From contig NZ_HG964497.1 of the NCBI RefSeq assembly GCF_000613125.1, positions 2,536,528 through 2,600,527 of the forward strand: a stretch of 64,000 nt of DNA, in the 5' to 3' direction. Both the position numbers and the translations under genes were made by a program. Shown here one piece after another: positions 8,329-17,035 of this stretch (positions within the stretch are counted from its first letter, which is position 1; every line of letters begins with the position of its first letter). Below the pieces are notes generated by a model that was given only the letters and a program-made list of their open reading frames with translations, ran no database searches and was not told the DNA's origin. The stretch is from Bacillus sp. EB01 (GTDB taxonomy: Bacteria > Bacillota > Bacilli > Bacillales > Cytobacillaceae).

Positions 8329-8632
8329 AATAGATTGACTTAATTATACCTGGTTTTGCGGGCACCGGAACAGGTCTTAGAGGGATATTTAAAAGGTACT
8401 ACGATACGGTGCAATTCTTTATAACTATTAGGTGGGGTTTCATAGTTATTTTTCTCTAGTGATACTCGAAAGATTCACTAGTCAAGTATATAGCCGAATT
8501 CTGAACTGCACTTGAAGCTATCATATTTAGAAGTTCCCCTTTTGAAAATAAATTGTTCAACGAGTAATCCGATACCAGTTTCTTGCAACTTCGTCCTTGA
8601 ATCAATAATATGGAGAAAAAAGCAGAGGAAGG
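8329..8632. other. Intergenic region with two AT-rich hairpins
   Basis: No gene is visible. ATAACTAT (8421-8428) pairs with ATAGTTAT (8442-8449), followed by TTTTTC. CTAGTGA and TCACTAG near 8457-8482 form a second stem. Either may be a weak terminator or leader structure before the YuiH gene. Confidence 0.35.
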
Positions 8633-9232
8633 ATGAGCAACTTGACCAACGTATTGCCACCAGGCCAATTTGAAACAGGAAAATGGGCGATCCTCCATCA
8701 AGGCGAAGTATACAAATTTAATGAAGAAACTTGGCGGTTCCGCCTTTTTGGAGAGGTTGAACAACAACAGACTCTTACCTACAAACAGGTGATGGAGCTG
8801 CCAAAAACCACCTCGACGATTGATATGCATTGTGTAACAACCTGGTCGAAGTTCGCAACTACATTTGAAGGAGTTTCCCTTAGGGATCTCTTAAAGCTAG
8901 TGAAAGTAAAGGAAGATGCAAAGTACATAAAAATATATGGTTATTTAGACGGCGATCCGGAAGGTTATTCTGCGAATTTGCCGCTTGCCCCACTGATGGG
9001 GGATGATTCACTTTTCGTTTATCGCTGGAAGGATGAGCATCATGGCTGGCAGGACGTCGATCCGAAACATGGGTATCCTCTGAGATTTATTCCACCTGCA
9101 ACCTTTTATCTTTGGAAAGGGACAAAATGGGCAACAGGAATTGAATTTTTAAAAGAAGACGAAGCTGGATTTTGGGAACAGCTCGGTTACTCCATGTCTG
9201 CCAATCCATTCAAAGAGGAACGTTATCGCTGA
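8633..9232 (+). CDS. yuiH: Sulfite oxidase-like molybdopterin oxidoreductase, YuiH type
   Basis: A 199-residue soluble protein of the oxidoreductase molybdopterin-binding family. The molybdenum-ligating cysteine lies in MHCVTTWSKF, and the family blocks GVSLRDLL, GYSANLPL, DPKHGYPLRFIPPATFYLWKGTKW are present. Length and sequence match Bacillus YuiH. No signal peptide or dimerisation domain is present, so it acts in the cytoplasm on an unknown substrate. GCAGAGGAAGG abuts the ATG, so the TTG at 8642 is a possible alternative start. No cofactor genes are nearby. Confidence 0.85.
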   Translation: MSNLTNVLPPGQFETGKWAILHQGEVYKFNEETWRFRLFGEVEQQQTLTYKQVMELPKTTSTIDMHCVTTWSKFATTFEGVSLRDLLKLVKVKEDAKYIKIYGYLDGDPEGYSANLPLAPLMGDDSLFVYRWKDEHHGWQDVDPKHGYPLRFIPPATFYLWKGTKWATGIEFLKEDEAGFWEQLGYSMSANPFKEERYR

Positions 9233-9253
9233 TAATAAGAGCTCCGGACAGCT

Positions 9254-9580
9254 ATGAAACCGAATTACGCGGCTAAATTGTTGGTTCCGAATCTCTTGAA
9301 ACCAGATTATGACAAGCTAGCAATGATTCCGAATTCCTCGGAACCTAGTTACGAGGCCAAATTTTTGGTTCCGAATTTCTCGGAACCAGGTTATGACATC
9401 CAAGCAAATGATTCTGAATTCTTCGGAACCAAGTTGCGGGGCCAATTGTTGATTCCGAATTGCTCGAAACCCAGTTATGCCAAGCTAGCATATGATTCCG
9501 AAATCTTCGAAACCGAGTTGCTTGGCCAATTGTTGGCTCCGAATTCCTCGAAATCAGGTTAGGGCAATCTAGCATATGGT
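9254..9580. repeat. Alternating 42/84-bp higher-order tandem repeat
   Basis: A palindromic core, TTCCGAATT-CTCGGAACC, recurs with CCGA (or CTGA) at 9287, 9329, 9371, 9414, 9455, 9498 and 9539, a step of 41-43 bp. The text between cores alternates between type A (GTTATGACA..CAAGCTAGCA) and type B (GTTGCGGGGCCAATTGTT), so the true period is an AB dimer of about 84 bp. A further core lies at 9637. The array keeps one reading frame open only because 84 is divisible by three. It sits between yuiH and the aldehyde dehydrogenase gene. Confidence 0.85.
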
Positions 9581-9693
9581 AAAGAATCATAACTGGCATC
9601 CGGTTACCTGCAATGAAAAGCTTGCCCTTGGCAGGTTCCGAACGATTCGGAACCTGACTTCGAACTAGACCAATTACTGAATAGGGGAAAACT

Positions 9694-11064
9694 ATGAACA
9701 CTTATGAAGCACTTGTACAAAAACAAAGAGTTTTTTTTGCAACGGGAAAAACGAAGGATGTCGGATTCCGAAAGCAGGCATTGGTAAAGCTGAGACAAAT
9801 TATTCAGGAAAATGAAAAAAGGTTTCTTGAGGCACTCAAACAGGATTTAAATAAGAGTGAATTTGAATCGTATTTAACAGAAGTGGGTATTGTCCTAAGT
9901 GAGCTTAAGTTTACTGAAAAAAATGTAGGGAAATGGGCCAAGCCTCGGAAAGTGAAAGGAACCATGGTTCTAGCTGGCTCGAAAAGCTATATCTATCCGG
10001 AGCCCTATGGGGTTTCCTTGATAATCTCTCCTTGGAATTATCCGTTTCAGTTAGCTTTCGCCCCATTAATTGGATCAATAGCTGCTGGAAATTGTGCCAT
10101 TTTAAAACCTTCAGAGCTTACTCCAGCCACATCAACGCTTTTGGGAGAAGTGGTAAAAAATGCTTTTCCTGAAGAATATATAGCCGTTGTAGAAGGTGGC
10201 GTCGAGGCAAGCCAGGGTTTATTGAAAGCAAAGGTCGACTACATCTTTTTTACCGGAAGCGTTCCGGTTGGCCGGATCATTATGGAAGCAGCTGCAAAAA
10301 ATCTTACACCGGTCACTTTGGAGCTTGGTGGGAAAAGTCCATGCATCGTGCACAGCGATGCGAATCTGAAGCTTGCCGCCAAGCGGATTGCCTGGGGGAA
10401 ATTCATTAATGCAGGCCAGACATGCGTAGCACCGGATTATTTGTATATCCATAAGTCAGTAAAAGGCGAGTTCTTAAATCTTTTAAAAGACGCTGTCACC
10501 GAAATTTATGGAGTATCTCCGCATGAAAGCGGTACTTTTACAAGAGTTGTAAGCAAACGGCATTTTGACAGGCTTGCTGCGTTTTTACAAGATGGGGAAA
10601 TTGTATTCGGAGGACAGACAAATCCGGAAAAACTGTCAGTTGAACCGACTGTACTTGAAGGCGTGAGTTGGGAGTCACCGGTTATGCAGGATGAAATATT
10701 CGGGCCAATTCTGCCGGTTTTGGTGTTCGATGATGTATCAGAGGTTGTAGAAGAAGTAACTGCCCGACCTAAACCGCTGGCTCTGTATGTTTTTTCCGAA
10801 AGTAAAAATTTCCAGGAAGACATTCTTGGTAAAATCTCTTTCGGCGGCGGCTGTGTCAATGATACAGTCATGCATTTGGCATCTCCATACCTTCCATTTG
10901 GCGGAGTAGGGGAGAGTGGGATGGGCGCCTATCACGGAAAAGGAAGTTTTGATGTATTTTCACATGAAAAGAGTATCATGAAGCAGTCCACCAAATTCGA
11001 TTTGCCTTTCCGTTACCAGAATACAAAGGACGGCCTGAAGAAAATAAAGATGTTCTTAAAATAG
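9694..11064 (+). CDS. Aldehyde dehydrogenase, NAD(P)-dependent (YwdH-like)
   Basis: A 456-residue class 3-type aldehyde dehydrogenase that oxidises aldehydes to acids. Catalytic C244 lies in NAGQTC and general base E210 in LELGGKSP. The cofactor blocks SPWNYPFQLAFAPLIGSIAAGN and FTGSVPVGR and the C-terminal PFGGVGESGMGAYHG are in place. It is shorter than the usual 490 residues because class 3 and fatty-aldehyde enzymes lack the N-terminal extension. The C-terminus lacks a membrane anchor, so it is cytosolic. AGGGG lies ahead of the ATG. The gene stands alone after the tandem repeat. Confidence 0.9.
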   Translation: MNTYEALVQKQRVFFATGKTKDVGFRKQALVKLRQIIQENEKRFLEALKQDLNKSEFESYLTEVGIVLSELKFTEKNVGKWAKPRKVKGTMVLAGSKSYIYPEPYGVSLIISPWNYPFQLAFAPLIGSIAAGNCAILKPSELTPATSTLLGEVVKNAFPEEYIAVVEGGVEASQGLLKAKVDYIFFTGSVPVGRIIMEAAAKNLTPVTLELGGKSPCIVHSDANLKLAAKRIAWGKFINAGQTCVAPDYLYIHKSVKGEFLNLLKDAVTEIYGVSPHESGTFTRVVSKRHFDRLAAFLQDGEIVFGGQTNPEKLSVEPTVLEGVSWESPVMQDEIFGPILPVLVFDDVSEVVEEVTARPKPLALYVFSESKNFQEDILGKISFGGGCVNDTVMHLASPYLPFGGVGESGMGAYHGKGSFDVFSHEKSIMKQSTKFDLPFRYQNTKDGLKKIKMFLK

Positions 11065-11068
11065 ATAG

Positions 11069-11097
11069 CCTGGGTGCAAGTGCACCCAGGTGTTTTT
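11069..11097 (+). terminator. Terminator of the aldehyde dehydrogenase gene
   Basis: CCTGGGTGCA, 2 nt, TGCACCCAGG, then TGTTTTTG, immediately after the stop codon. Confidence 0.9.
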
Positions 11098-11136
11098 GCT
11101 GTTTAGGAAGCTAAAGAGTTCTCAACAGTGGATTAA

Positions 11137-11412
11137 CCGCGCTTCCGCTTTTGTTCCGTCTAGCTACAGCGCCTAGCGCCTAGCGTACTTCGGTCCCCTC
11201 GTTACGATAAGTCAACATCGATTCGCATTCGCTCATCGTGTTTCCTTTATCCCACACTTAAGGCTCAGTAAGTCTCCATGGGAGACAACTGAGCCTAAAG
11301 GTCCGATTCGTTCAACTAACCATCAGCAAAGAACGCTGATGGAAGTTTCACTTTATCTCCTTCGAGGCCCTGCAGTCCATACGGCGCTGGTCAAGGCGCT
11401 TCCGCTTTTGCT
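11137..11412 (-). repeat. Composite dispersed repeat carrying hairpin module copy 3
   Basis: Outer ends are GCGCTTCCGCTTTTG-type sequences. Inside, in minus orientation, lies the 112-bp module 11246-11357 bounded by GATAAA. P1 is CCATCAGC / GCTGATGG and P3 is AGGCTCAGT..GTCTCC / GGAGAC..ACTGAGCCT, both perfect. The flanks match those of the copy at 27527 and of the module-free copy at 62447. The repeat ends 2 bp from the racA stop codon. Confidence 0.85.
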
Positions 11413-11413
11413 T

Positions 11414-11938
11414 CTAAAATCCAAAAAACAGTGTGAAAAAATTCCGCTTCTTTTTTCTTTTAACCGGCACGCCTGTATCAAATACGAGAGGTGCATCTTT
11501 TATTGAAGAATCCTTTTTAGTCTGAGCCTGGCTTTGAAGAGTGGTAATGGTTGCGGCAAGCTCTGCAACTGTTTTTTGTAATTCCTCTATTTCCCGGCGG
11601 TGCTGGAGAAGCTGATAGGAGGTTACCGAGTCCGCTTTCCCGTCAAGGCGGCGTTCCATGTCATTAAATTTCATTAGCAATTCCTCAACATCCGGGTGGA
11701 TCTCTACTGCTTTTACAGTTCCTTTGCGCGGGCTTGGGTCTTTAAATGGTGCAATATCCTGGAGTAATGCGCCACTCTGGATCTTGTCCCGGATTTCCTC
11801 CAGGAGAGGGAGATCGGCTTCCTTGAAAGTGTAATGGCCGCGCTCATTTCGTTCCATAGGCAAATTCAGCTGTTTAACCCAGCGCTGTACTGTGCTTGTC
11901 GACACTCCTAGATGTTTGGCAACTTCGCTTGAATTCAT
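11414..11938 (-). CDS. racA: RacA, chromosome-anchoring protein
   Basis: A 174-residue protein matching Bacillus RacA, which binds origin-proximal DNA and ties the chromosome to the cell pole through DivIVA at the start of sporulation. Residues 1-30 form a MerR-like helix-turn-helix (SSEVAKHLGVSTSTVQRWVKQL). Residues about 90-140 are a coiled coil (VEELLMKFNDMERRL through IEELQKTVAELAATI). The C-terminus is basic then aromatic (KRKKKRNFFTLFFGF), which may touch the membrane. The ATG follows AGGGGGAAT. A related HTH gene lies 85 bp upstream on the same strand. Confidence 0.85.
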   Translation of the reverse strand: MNSSEVAKHLGVSTSTVQRWVKQLNLPMERNERGHYTFKEADLPLLEEIRDKIQSGALLQDIAPFKDPSPRKGTVKAVEIHPDVEELLMKFNDMERRLDGKADSVTSYQLLQHRREIEELQKTVAELAATITTLQSQAQTKKDSSIKDAPLVFDTGVPVKRKKKRNFFTLFFGF

Positions 11939-12023
11939 TTCAATTCCCCCTAAATAATTTTTCCATAGCGGGCAATCCTCTTGTTTTACTACCTTTAGTC
12001 AAGGAATAGAGGCTGCTTGGCGA

Positions 12024-12986
12024 TCACCCCCAAAATTTCCACCATTTTTTCTCTTTGGCTGCGGCTGCATCGCGGAAGCTTGTGACGATTTCTTGCAGCA
12101 GCTCTTCACGGCGGTCCATTTCCTGGCTATGGATCATTCGCTCCATATGCAGAGTTTCCATGTAAAATTCGCGGTCCTTAATAAGCGTATCGTTAAAGCT
12201 TTCAACCACATTCTCAGTCACTACATTTGAATCGGACATCGATTTTATCAAGGCTTTCAATTCCTTTGATGAACGTTCGGAAGACTGGGCCATCCTCTTG
12301 TTCAAGGAAGAAATTTGTTCGGAGGTGCTTTTTGAAACGTTCGAAATGCTGCTTGAAAGGAAGCGTGCAGTTTCGGAGGCTTGTTCTGAAGACTTCGAAA
12401 CTACCTCGGTGAGTTCGGCTACTTCAGCTAGAGTTCGTTCTCCGGACTTATAAATTGAATCTGACAGGGATTTTACAGTGTGAAACGAACCTTTCGAAAC
12501 TTCCTTTTTAACCTCTTCAATCACTTCCTTTTTCATTGTTGTCCGGATTTCCTCTCGGACGCCAGCGAGAAAATCCTGTTTATATGCTTCCATTGCGGCG
12601 AAAAAGGCTTCGGAATCAAAAGCAGGCACTAAAGGGGCTTCGGAAGGTACAGCCACTTCCTGTTTCACTGGCACTGGCTTCATTTCCTTGACTACTTTCA
12701 CAGTGGTTCCGATAGATTCGGAAGCAGCCTCCGAGCTTTGCCGGAAGTGTTGCTGGATAAGCTCTCTAATCATTTCTTTCCCTAAATTTTTTTCGCGCAT
12801 TTGCTTGATTTTCACTAGGAGCGCAATTTCCGTATCTGTATAAAAACGAGATCCCTGCCTGGTGCGCGGTATTACCACAAGGCCGCTAAAATCCCGTTCC
12901 CACTGACGAATTGTCCCCTGTGGAACACTAATCATTTTTGATACTTCCTGAATCGTATAAGCTTTCATTACTTGTCCGTCTTTCAT
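12024..12986 (-). CDS. MerR-type HTH protein with coiled coil and DUF3967-like tail
   Basis: A 320-residue protein. Residues about 8-75 are a MerR-like winged helix (YTIQEVSKMISVPQGTIRQWERDF). A long, polar, Ser/Lys-rich coiled-coil region covers about 140-270. The C-terminus, with REELLQEIVTSFRDAAAAKEKKWWKFWG, fits the DUF3967 tail seen on plasmid and chromosome proteins of Bacillaceae. The layout HTH, coiled coil, basic-aromatic tail mirrors racA next door. The ATG at 12986 has AGAAAGGA 9 nt upstream; the longer reading from 13022 has no ribosome site. A DNA-binding structural or segregation role is inferred. Confidence 0.6.
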   Translation of the reverse strand: MKDGQVMKAYTIQEVSKMISVPQGTIRQWERDFSGLVVIPRTRQGSRFYTDTEIALLVKIKQMREKNLGKEMIRELIQQHFRQSSEAASESIGTTVKVVKEMKPVPVKQEVAVPSEAPLVPAFDSEAFFAAMEAYKQDFLAGVREEIRTTMKKEVIEEVKKEVSKGSFHTVKSLSDSIYKSGERTLAEVAELTEVVSKSSEQASETARFLSSSISNVSKSTSEQISSLNKRMAQSSERSSKELKALIKSMSDSNVVTENVVESFNDTLIKDREFYMETLHMERMIHSQEMDRREELLQEIVTSFRDAAAAKEKKWWKFWG

Positions 12987-13316
12987 TTGGATGCATCCTT
13001 TCTGCTCAGAAAATTTCTGCATTGGAGTTTTTTTCTAACGGTACTATCTATGTTTTTGCCGCGGAGGGAGCTTTTTCCTGCACCATGACAAAAGCTATCA
13101 AAACTAGTGGTTTTACGTTGAATAAAAACAATTTACGATAGTTTACCGGCTGAATTTTCCAGGCAAAGGGGCGAATGAGGGAGAATGATTAGCCGGCTTT
13201 AGGAGAATAGGGTGGACGTGTCGATATCTGTTTAGTATCCTGGGAAAAATCTGCTAAAAAGAGAGAAAGCTAGCATCCAATTAAAGATTCGAAGGAAGGA
13301 GGAAGCGGGCTGAAGT
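12987..13316. other. Intergenic region, nothing supported
   Basis: This covers the promoter side of the MerR/DUF3967 gene. No open frame with a ribosome site, no tRNA and no clear terminator are visible up to the frame remnant at 13317. Confidence 0.4.
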
Positions 13317-13521
13317 TTGAATCATTTGGTGAAACAAGGCTTTAAACAATTGCCATTGAGATTTGAAGGGATGCTTTGATCCTAAGTTTTGGAACAGTGA
13401 AGATTTCGGTGCAGAAAGAATGAATGGTACGAATCCTAGTGAACCCATTGGAAAGAATCAAGCATTTAAATTACCAGGCAACAGGCCAGCCTATCGAGAA
13501 TATGCTGTGAAAAAGGCGTGA
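13317..13521 (+). pseudogene. Possible frameshifted coding remnant
   Basis: A first frame (TTG 13317, NHLVKQGFKQLPLRFEGML, stop at 13377) overlaps a second frame (13363-13521) reading CFDPKFWNSEDFGAERMNGTN and on to REYAVKKA. Both look protein-like and a single-base shift near 13372 would join them into about 67 residues. GGAAGGAGG lies ahead of the first frame. The segment W..EDFG....NGTNP faintly recalls a lipoxygenase motif, but the match is too short to name it. The second frame's stop codon overlaps the region of the YkuD start. Confidence 0.35.
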
Positions 13522-13526
13522 GTCCA

Positions 13527-14018
13527 ATGATTCATATAGTTAAAAAAGGCGAAACGCTTGCCATCATCGCAGTGAATTACAGGGTAAGCCTCTCACGGTT
13601 AATGAGGGCAAACCCGGGTATCGGGGAGAGGATTCAAGTTGGGCAAAGGATTACAGTTCCTGGATTGCCTAATCCGGCCACGATTCCGTATAGAATAGAT
13701 GTATCGGTGAAAGGCAGGAAGCTTACGTTATTTAGAAACGGCCGGGTAGAAAAAACTTATCCGATTGCAGTGGGAAAGATGCTTACAACTACCCCGCTCG
13801 GAGAATATGTCATAGTTAATCGAGAACCGAATCCAGGTGGCCCGTACGGTGTAATGTGGCTTTCCTTATCCAGGGCGGGGTATGGCATACATGGCACGAA
13901 TAATCCCTCCTCGATAGGCAAGGCAGTTTCCAGGGGATGTATCAGAATGTATAATCGCGATGTGCTGGAGCTTGCCGCCAAGGTTCCTAATGGAACTCGC
14001 GTCGTAATTCATAATTGA
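13527..14018 (+). CDS. ykuD: LysM-L,D-transpeptidase YkuD
   Basis: A 163-residue enzyme nearly the same length as B. subtilis YkuD. Residues 1-45 are a LysM peptidoglycan-binding domain ([18 protein letters not shown] through ITVPGLP). Residues about 55-163 are the L,D-transpeptidase domain with GIHGTNN and SRGCIRM; C138 is the catalytic cysteine. It cross-links or remodels cell-wall peptides, and in B. subtilis is tied to the spore. No signal peptide is present, as in YkuD. The ATG at 13527 has AAAGG about 10 nt upstream; a GTG at 13518 is the alternative. Confidence 0.9.
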   Translation: MIHIVKKGETLAIIAVNYRVSLSRLMRANPGIGERIQVGQRITVPGLPNPATIPYRIDVSVKGRKLTLFRNGRVEKTYPIAVGKMLTTTPLGEYVIVNREPNPGGPYGVMWLSLSRAGYGIHGTNNPSSIGKAVSRGCIRMYNRDVLELAAKVPNGTRVVIHN

Positions 14019-14022
14019 CTTC

Positions 14023-14050
14023 AAAACAGGCAGCAGCGGCTGCCTGTTTT
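14023..14050 (+). terminator. Terminator of ykuD
   Basis: AAAACAGGCAGC, 4 nt, GCTGCCTGTTTT, directly after the stop codon. Confidence 0.85.
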
Positions 14051-14277
14051 CTATAAAAAACTTTTTTATCAGCAAAAAATGGGTAATGAGAAAAGCATCA
14101 GCACTACAAAACCTATACGGAACACCGTAAAGTATTTCTGCCGACAACAAACTACTAACAATTTAATCAACAATTCCCCACTTTTATTAAAAAACGAAGA
14201 AAGATATCAAAGTTTGCAGGAATAAAGCTGGAAATGTCGAATTACAGACAATATACTTCAAGCAGACGGGGTGTCCC

Positions 14278-15486
14278 ATGAAAATAACAGGTCAAGTGAC
14301 ACTTTTGGCTTTATCTCTAATTTATTTAATTATTGAATTTATATATTACGGAGAAAAGGCTCTTACATTTGAAACAGTTCTGCCAGTCTTATTGGCTTTG
14401 GTGGTTGGCTGGCAATATGACAGCTACCGTTATTACATAAAAGTATCCCGTGAAAATGAACAGAGCTACCGGTCTTTAATTGATTCGCTGCCTGAGTCAG
14501 TCATTATTCACCATAATAATGAAATCCTTTATGTAAATGATGCAGCAGTTACTATGATGCACGCAAAGGATAGGGATGAACTTTTAGGTCACGACATCTT
14601 TGAATTTATCGATCCTGAATATTATGAGAGAACAATTGAAAGAATGCGTATCGCAAAGTCCAAGGGGAAAGCGCTTCCAAATCTGGAGCATAAAATTTTT
14701 CGTGTTGATGGCGTTCCTATTTTTTTTGAAGTATCGACAATGTGTATTTCTTATGGGGGTAAAAAGTGCCTTCTGACAATTGGCAAGGATATTACGAACC
14801 GCAGGGAAGAAACAGAAAGGCTGCTTCAAAAATCGGATAAGCTTGCATTACTAGGCCAAATGGCTGCAGGAATTGCCCACGAGATACGAAATCCACTAAC
14901 CTCTATTAAAGGCTTCGTTCAACTATTCAAGGCCGATAATGATAAAAAAGAATACTATGACATTGTTTTATCGGAGCTCGAACGAATCAATACTATTGTC
15001 AGCGAGTTCCTTGTCTTGGCAAAGCCTTCTGCGGTTGTTTTCAAGGAAAAAGAAATTACTGGAGTTCTCAATGATGTCGTAACACTGATCAACACCCAGT
15101 CAATCCTAAACAATGTTGAGATTGTTACCGACTTCGAACCTAAGATGCCCACTATTATTTGTGAAGAAAATCAGTTGAAACAGGTCTTTATTAACCTGCT
15201 TAAAAATTCCATTGAGGCCATGCCCGATGGAGGAAAAATCCATATTAGTTCACGTAATGTCAAAGACGGTGAAATCATGGTAAAAATAACTGATGAAGGA
15301 GTCGGCATACCCGAGGAACGCATGGAAACCCTTGGTGAACCTTTTTATACAACAAAGGAAAAAGGAACAGGCCTTGGCCTGATGACCTGTTTCAAAATCA
15401 TTGAAGGCCATAACGGCAAACTCATCATTTCGAGTCATGTAGGAGAAGGGACTTCCATTGTCATTTTATTGCCATCGCTGCAGTAA
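14278..15486 (+). CDS. PAS-domain sensor histidine kinase (KinE/sporulation-kinase type)
   Basis: A 402-residue histidine kinase. Two membrane segments (about 5-23 and 32-46) lead into a PAS domain (about 62-180), a HisKA domain with autophosphorylated H201 in GIAHEIRNPLTSIKGF, and an HATPase domain with N-box NLLKNSIEAMP, G1 DEGVGIPEE and G2 GTGLGLMTCF. This is the layout of Bacillus sporulation kinases that feed the Spo0F phosphorelay. No response regulator is adjacent, which fits an orphan kinase feeding the relay. The short paired membrane segments leave almost no extracellular loop, so the PAS domain is the likely sensor. Confidence 0.85.
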   Translation: MKITGQVTLLALSLIYLIIEFIYYGEKALTFETVLPVLLALVVGWQYDSYRYYIKVSRENEQSYRSLIDSLPESVIIHHNNEILYVNDAAVTMMHAKDRDELLGHDIFEFIDPEYYERTIERMRIAKSKGKALPNLEHKIFRVDGVPIFFEVSTMCISYGGKKCLLTIGKDITNRREETERLLQKSDKLALLGQMAAGIAHEIRNPLTSIKGFVQLFKADNDKKEYYDIVLSELERINTIVSEFLVLAKPSAVVFKEKEITGVLNDVVTLINTQSILNNVEIVTDFEPKMPTIICEENQLKQVFINLLKNSIEAMPDGGKIHISSRNVKDGEIMVKITDEGVGIPEERMETLGEPFYTTKEKGTGLGLMTCFKIIEGHNGKLIISSHVGEGTSIVILLPSLQ

Positions 15487-15810
15487 GTCCTTTAAAAATA
15501 GGAGATCACTTATTTTTTCGCCAAAAGGCTGTCCGAAAAGTCATTAAGAATGGCTTCCTGGGGCAGCTATTTTTTATAAGAAGCTTTTGCGGTATACCTG
15601 AGGATTGGTTACGTAAACATCCTTAAATACCAGGAGGGTGGTGGATTAACTTATGTACGAGGATGAGGCGGTGCTTGAACTAAAGTCAGTTAGATTATTT
15701 TTCTTACGCAAGCTTCGGCCGCACCACAAAGTTACCTAGAGCCTCTATTTAGTTACCTTTTGCTAACCTTGGTCGGACACAAAGTCACTTTGACCTTTAA
15801 TTTAGCGCAA
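15487..15810. other. Intergenic region, nothing firm
   Basis: Contains AAAGGCTGTCCGAAAAGTC, which resembles the repeated GGCTGTCC-type hairpins of Bacillus intergenic DNA but lacks a matching arm. A 28-codon frame after AGGAGGG near 15654 has no other support. Confidence 0.3.
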
Positions 15811-15872
15811 AAAAACCCCGTCTAAAGAAAGCCCGGGGGAGTTGGGCTTTGCATTTTAAAACGGGGTTTTTA
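15811..15872. terminator. Nested-hairpin terminator
   Basis: Outer stem AAAACCCCGT / ACGGGGTTTT encloses an inner stem AAAGCCC / GGGCTTT. A-tract and T-tract on the two sides suggest bidirectional use. It lies 325 bp after the kinase gene. Confidence 0.7.
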
Positions 15873-16245
15873 AAAGTATTGCCAAAGTGCTTTATGTTTA
15901 TGCAACATGTTCAGCATTGATTTTATTTTTGAAAAGGTTTTTACGTATCCACGGAATTATCCAGCGGTCAAGTCCATATCGCATGCATTGTATCCTGCGA
16001 ACAATATGAGCGTTCCGAAGAAAATATCTGTCGGGTTATGTGGTAGAGCACTCCTTTATGTTTTAAGAACAAAAGTGCATCCCTTGGCTGGCTCGACACT
16101 CAATAGCTGCTGTTGTATTATTCGATACCCATACTCACCTAACGAAAACCTTTTTTGACAAAAAGCTGTTTCATTGCCGAATAGGACACATTCCTATTCA
16201 TTTGTTAAAATAAGTGAAGATAGTAGAAATGTGGTGATACAACCA
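15873..16245. other. Intergenic region with an unsupported 83-codon frame
   Basis: The plus-strand frame 15907-16158 has no ribosome site and an unlikely Cys/Ser-rich composition. The minus strand has short membrane-like stretches broken by stops, perhaps a decayed gene. Upstream of the nuclease gene a TTGACA occurs at 16156-16161 with no good -10 partner. Confidence 0.3.
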
Positions 16246-16983
16246 ATGCTTTTAAATTGGATGAAGAAATTCGTTCTTATCTTTTCAATAACTTTTTTAT
16301 TAACAGGCTGTACAGCATTAACTGACTCGAATCAAAGCAAGAATGGCCTGCTGCCTGCGGAAATTGTCAAAAACATTGACGGGGATACGGTTACGGTGAA
16401 GGTGAGAGGGAAGGAAGAAACAATCCGGCTTTTACTGGTTGATACACCTGAAACTCAGCATCCTCGGCTGGGAGTCCAGCCCTTTGGACCGGAAGCTTCA
16501 GATTTTGCCAAAGAAATCCTATACCCGGGAAGGAAAGTAGAAATTGAGCCGGGTATCAACTATGGTAGGGATAAATACGGAAGGCTTCTCGCTTATATTT
16601 ATGTTGATGGAGAAATGTTCAATGAACGCCTGCTTGAAGAAGGACTGGCAAGGGTTGCATACGTATACCCGCCGAACACTAAATATGTTGACGTTTTTTA
16701 TGACATTCAGGACGAAGCGAAGAAAAAGGAAAAGGGCATTTGGTCCATAGAGAATTACTCAACAGACGAAGGCTTTCAATCTGACAAAGCTGCTCAGTCA
16801 GGGTATAAATCGGGTATAGAAGGCGGGGAAGCAGCCTGTAGAGGAAAAATAAAGGGCAACAAGAATTCCATGATTTATCACGTTCCCGAAGGTTCCTATT
16901 ATAACAGTGATATAAAAAAGATAGAATGGTTCTGTACGGAAAAAGAAGCAAAGGAAGCAGGCTACCGAAAAGCAAAGCGTTAA
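16246..16983 (+). CDS. Lipoprotein thermonuclease (SNase-like) with C-terminal sunset-type domain
   Basis: A 245-residue secreted nuclease. Residues 1-23 are a lipoprotein signal peptide with lipobox LLTGC. Residues about 38-165 form the staphylococcal nuclease fold: IDGDTVTVKV, RLLLVDTPETQHP and YGRDKYGRLLAYIYVDG carry the expected acidic and arginine residues. The C-terminal stretch CRGKIKGNKNSMIYHVPEGSYY with a later FCTEKEAKEAGYRKAKR is the small domain common at the ends of Bacillus nucleases. It likely degrades DNA or RNA outside the membrane for nutrient recovery. The ATG at 16246 follows GTGGTGA; earlier in-frame starts would bury the signal peptide. Confidence 0.85.
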   Translation: MLLNWMKKFVLIFSITFLLTGCTALTDSNQSKNGLLPAEIVKNIDGDTVTVKVRGKEETIRLLLVDTPETQHPRLGVQPFGPEASDFAKEILYPGRKVEIEPGINYGRDKYGRLLAYIYVDGEMFNERLLEEGLARVAYVYPPNTKYVDVFYDIQDEAKKKEKGIWSIENYSTDEGFQSDKAAQSGYKSGIEGGEAACRGKIKGNKNSMIYHVPEGSYYNSDIKKIEWFCTEKEAKEAGYRKAKR

Positions 16984-16996
16984 TCTTATTTCTTTT

Positions 16997-17034
16997 AAAA
17001 AAAGTAAGCTGTCCTTTTCGCAGCTTACTTTTTC
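16997..17034. terminator. Bidirectional terminator
   Basis: AAAGTAAGCTG, loop, CAGCTTACTTTTT, between the convergent nuclease and mntR genes. Confidence 0.9.
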
Positions 17035-17035
17035 C

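Noticed and set aside
9254..9562. A 102-residue protein-coding gene
   Set aside because: The frame lies wholly in the 42/84-bp repeat and stays open because the period is divisible by three; no ribosome site and a repetitive product.
11137..11412. Insertion sequence remnant with transposase
   Set aside because: No transposase-like frame in either orientation; it is a short non-coding composite repeat found at several places.
15506..15575. Inverted-repeat end of an IS element (GGCTGTCC)
   Set aside because: Only one arm is present and no transposase frame lies within 1 kb.
15907..16158. An 83-residue gene
   Set aside because: No ribosome site, odd Cys/Ser-rich composition and no recognisable domain.
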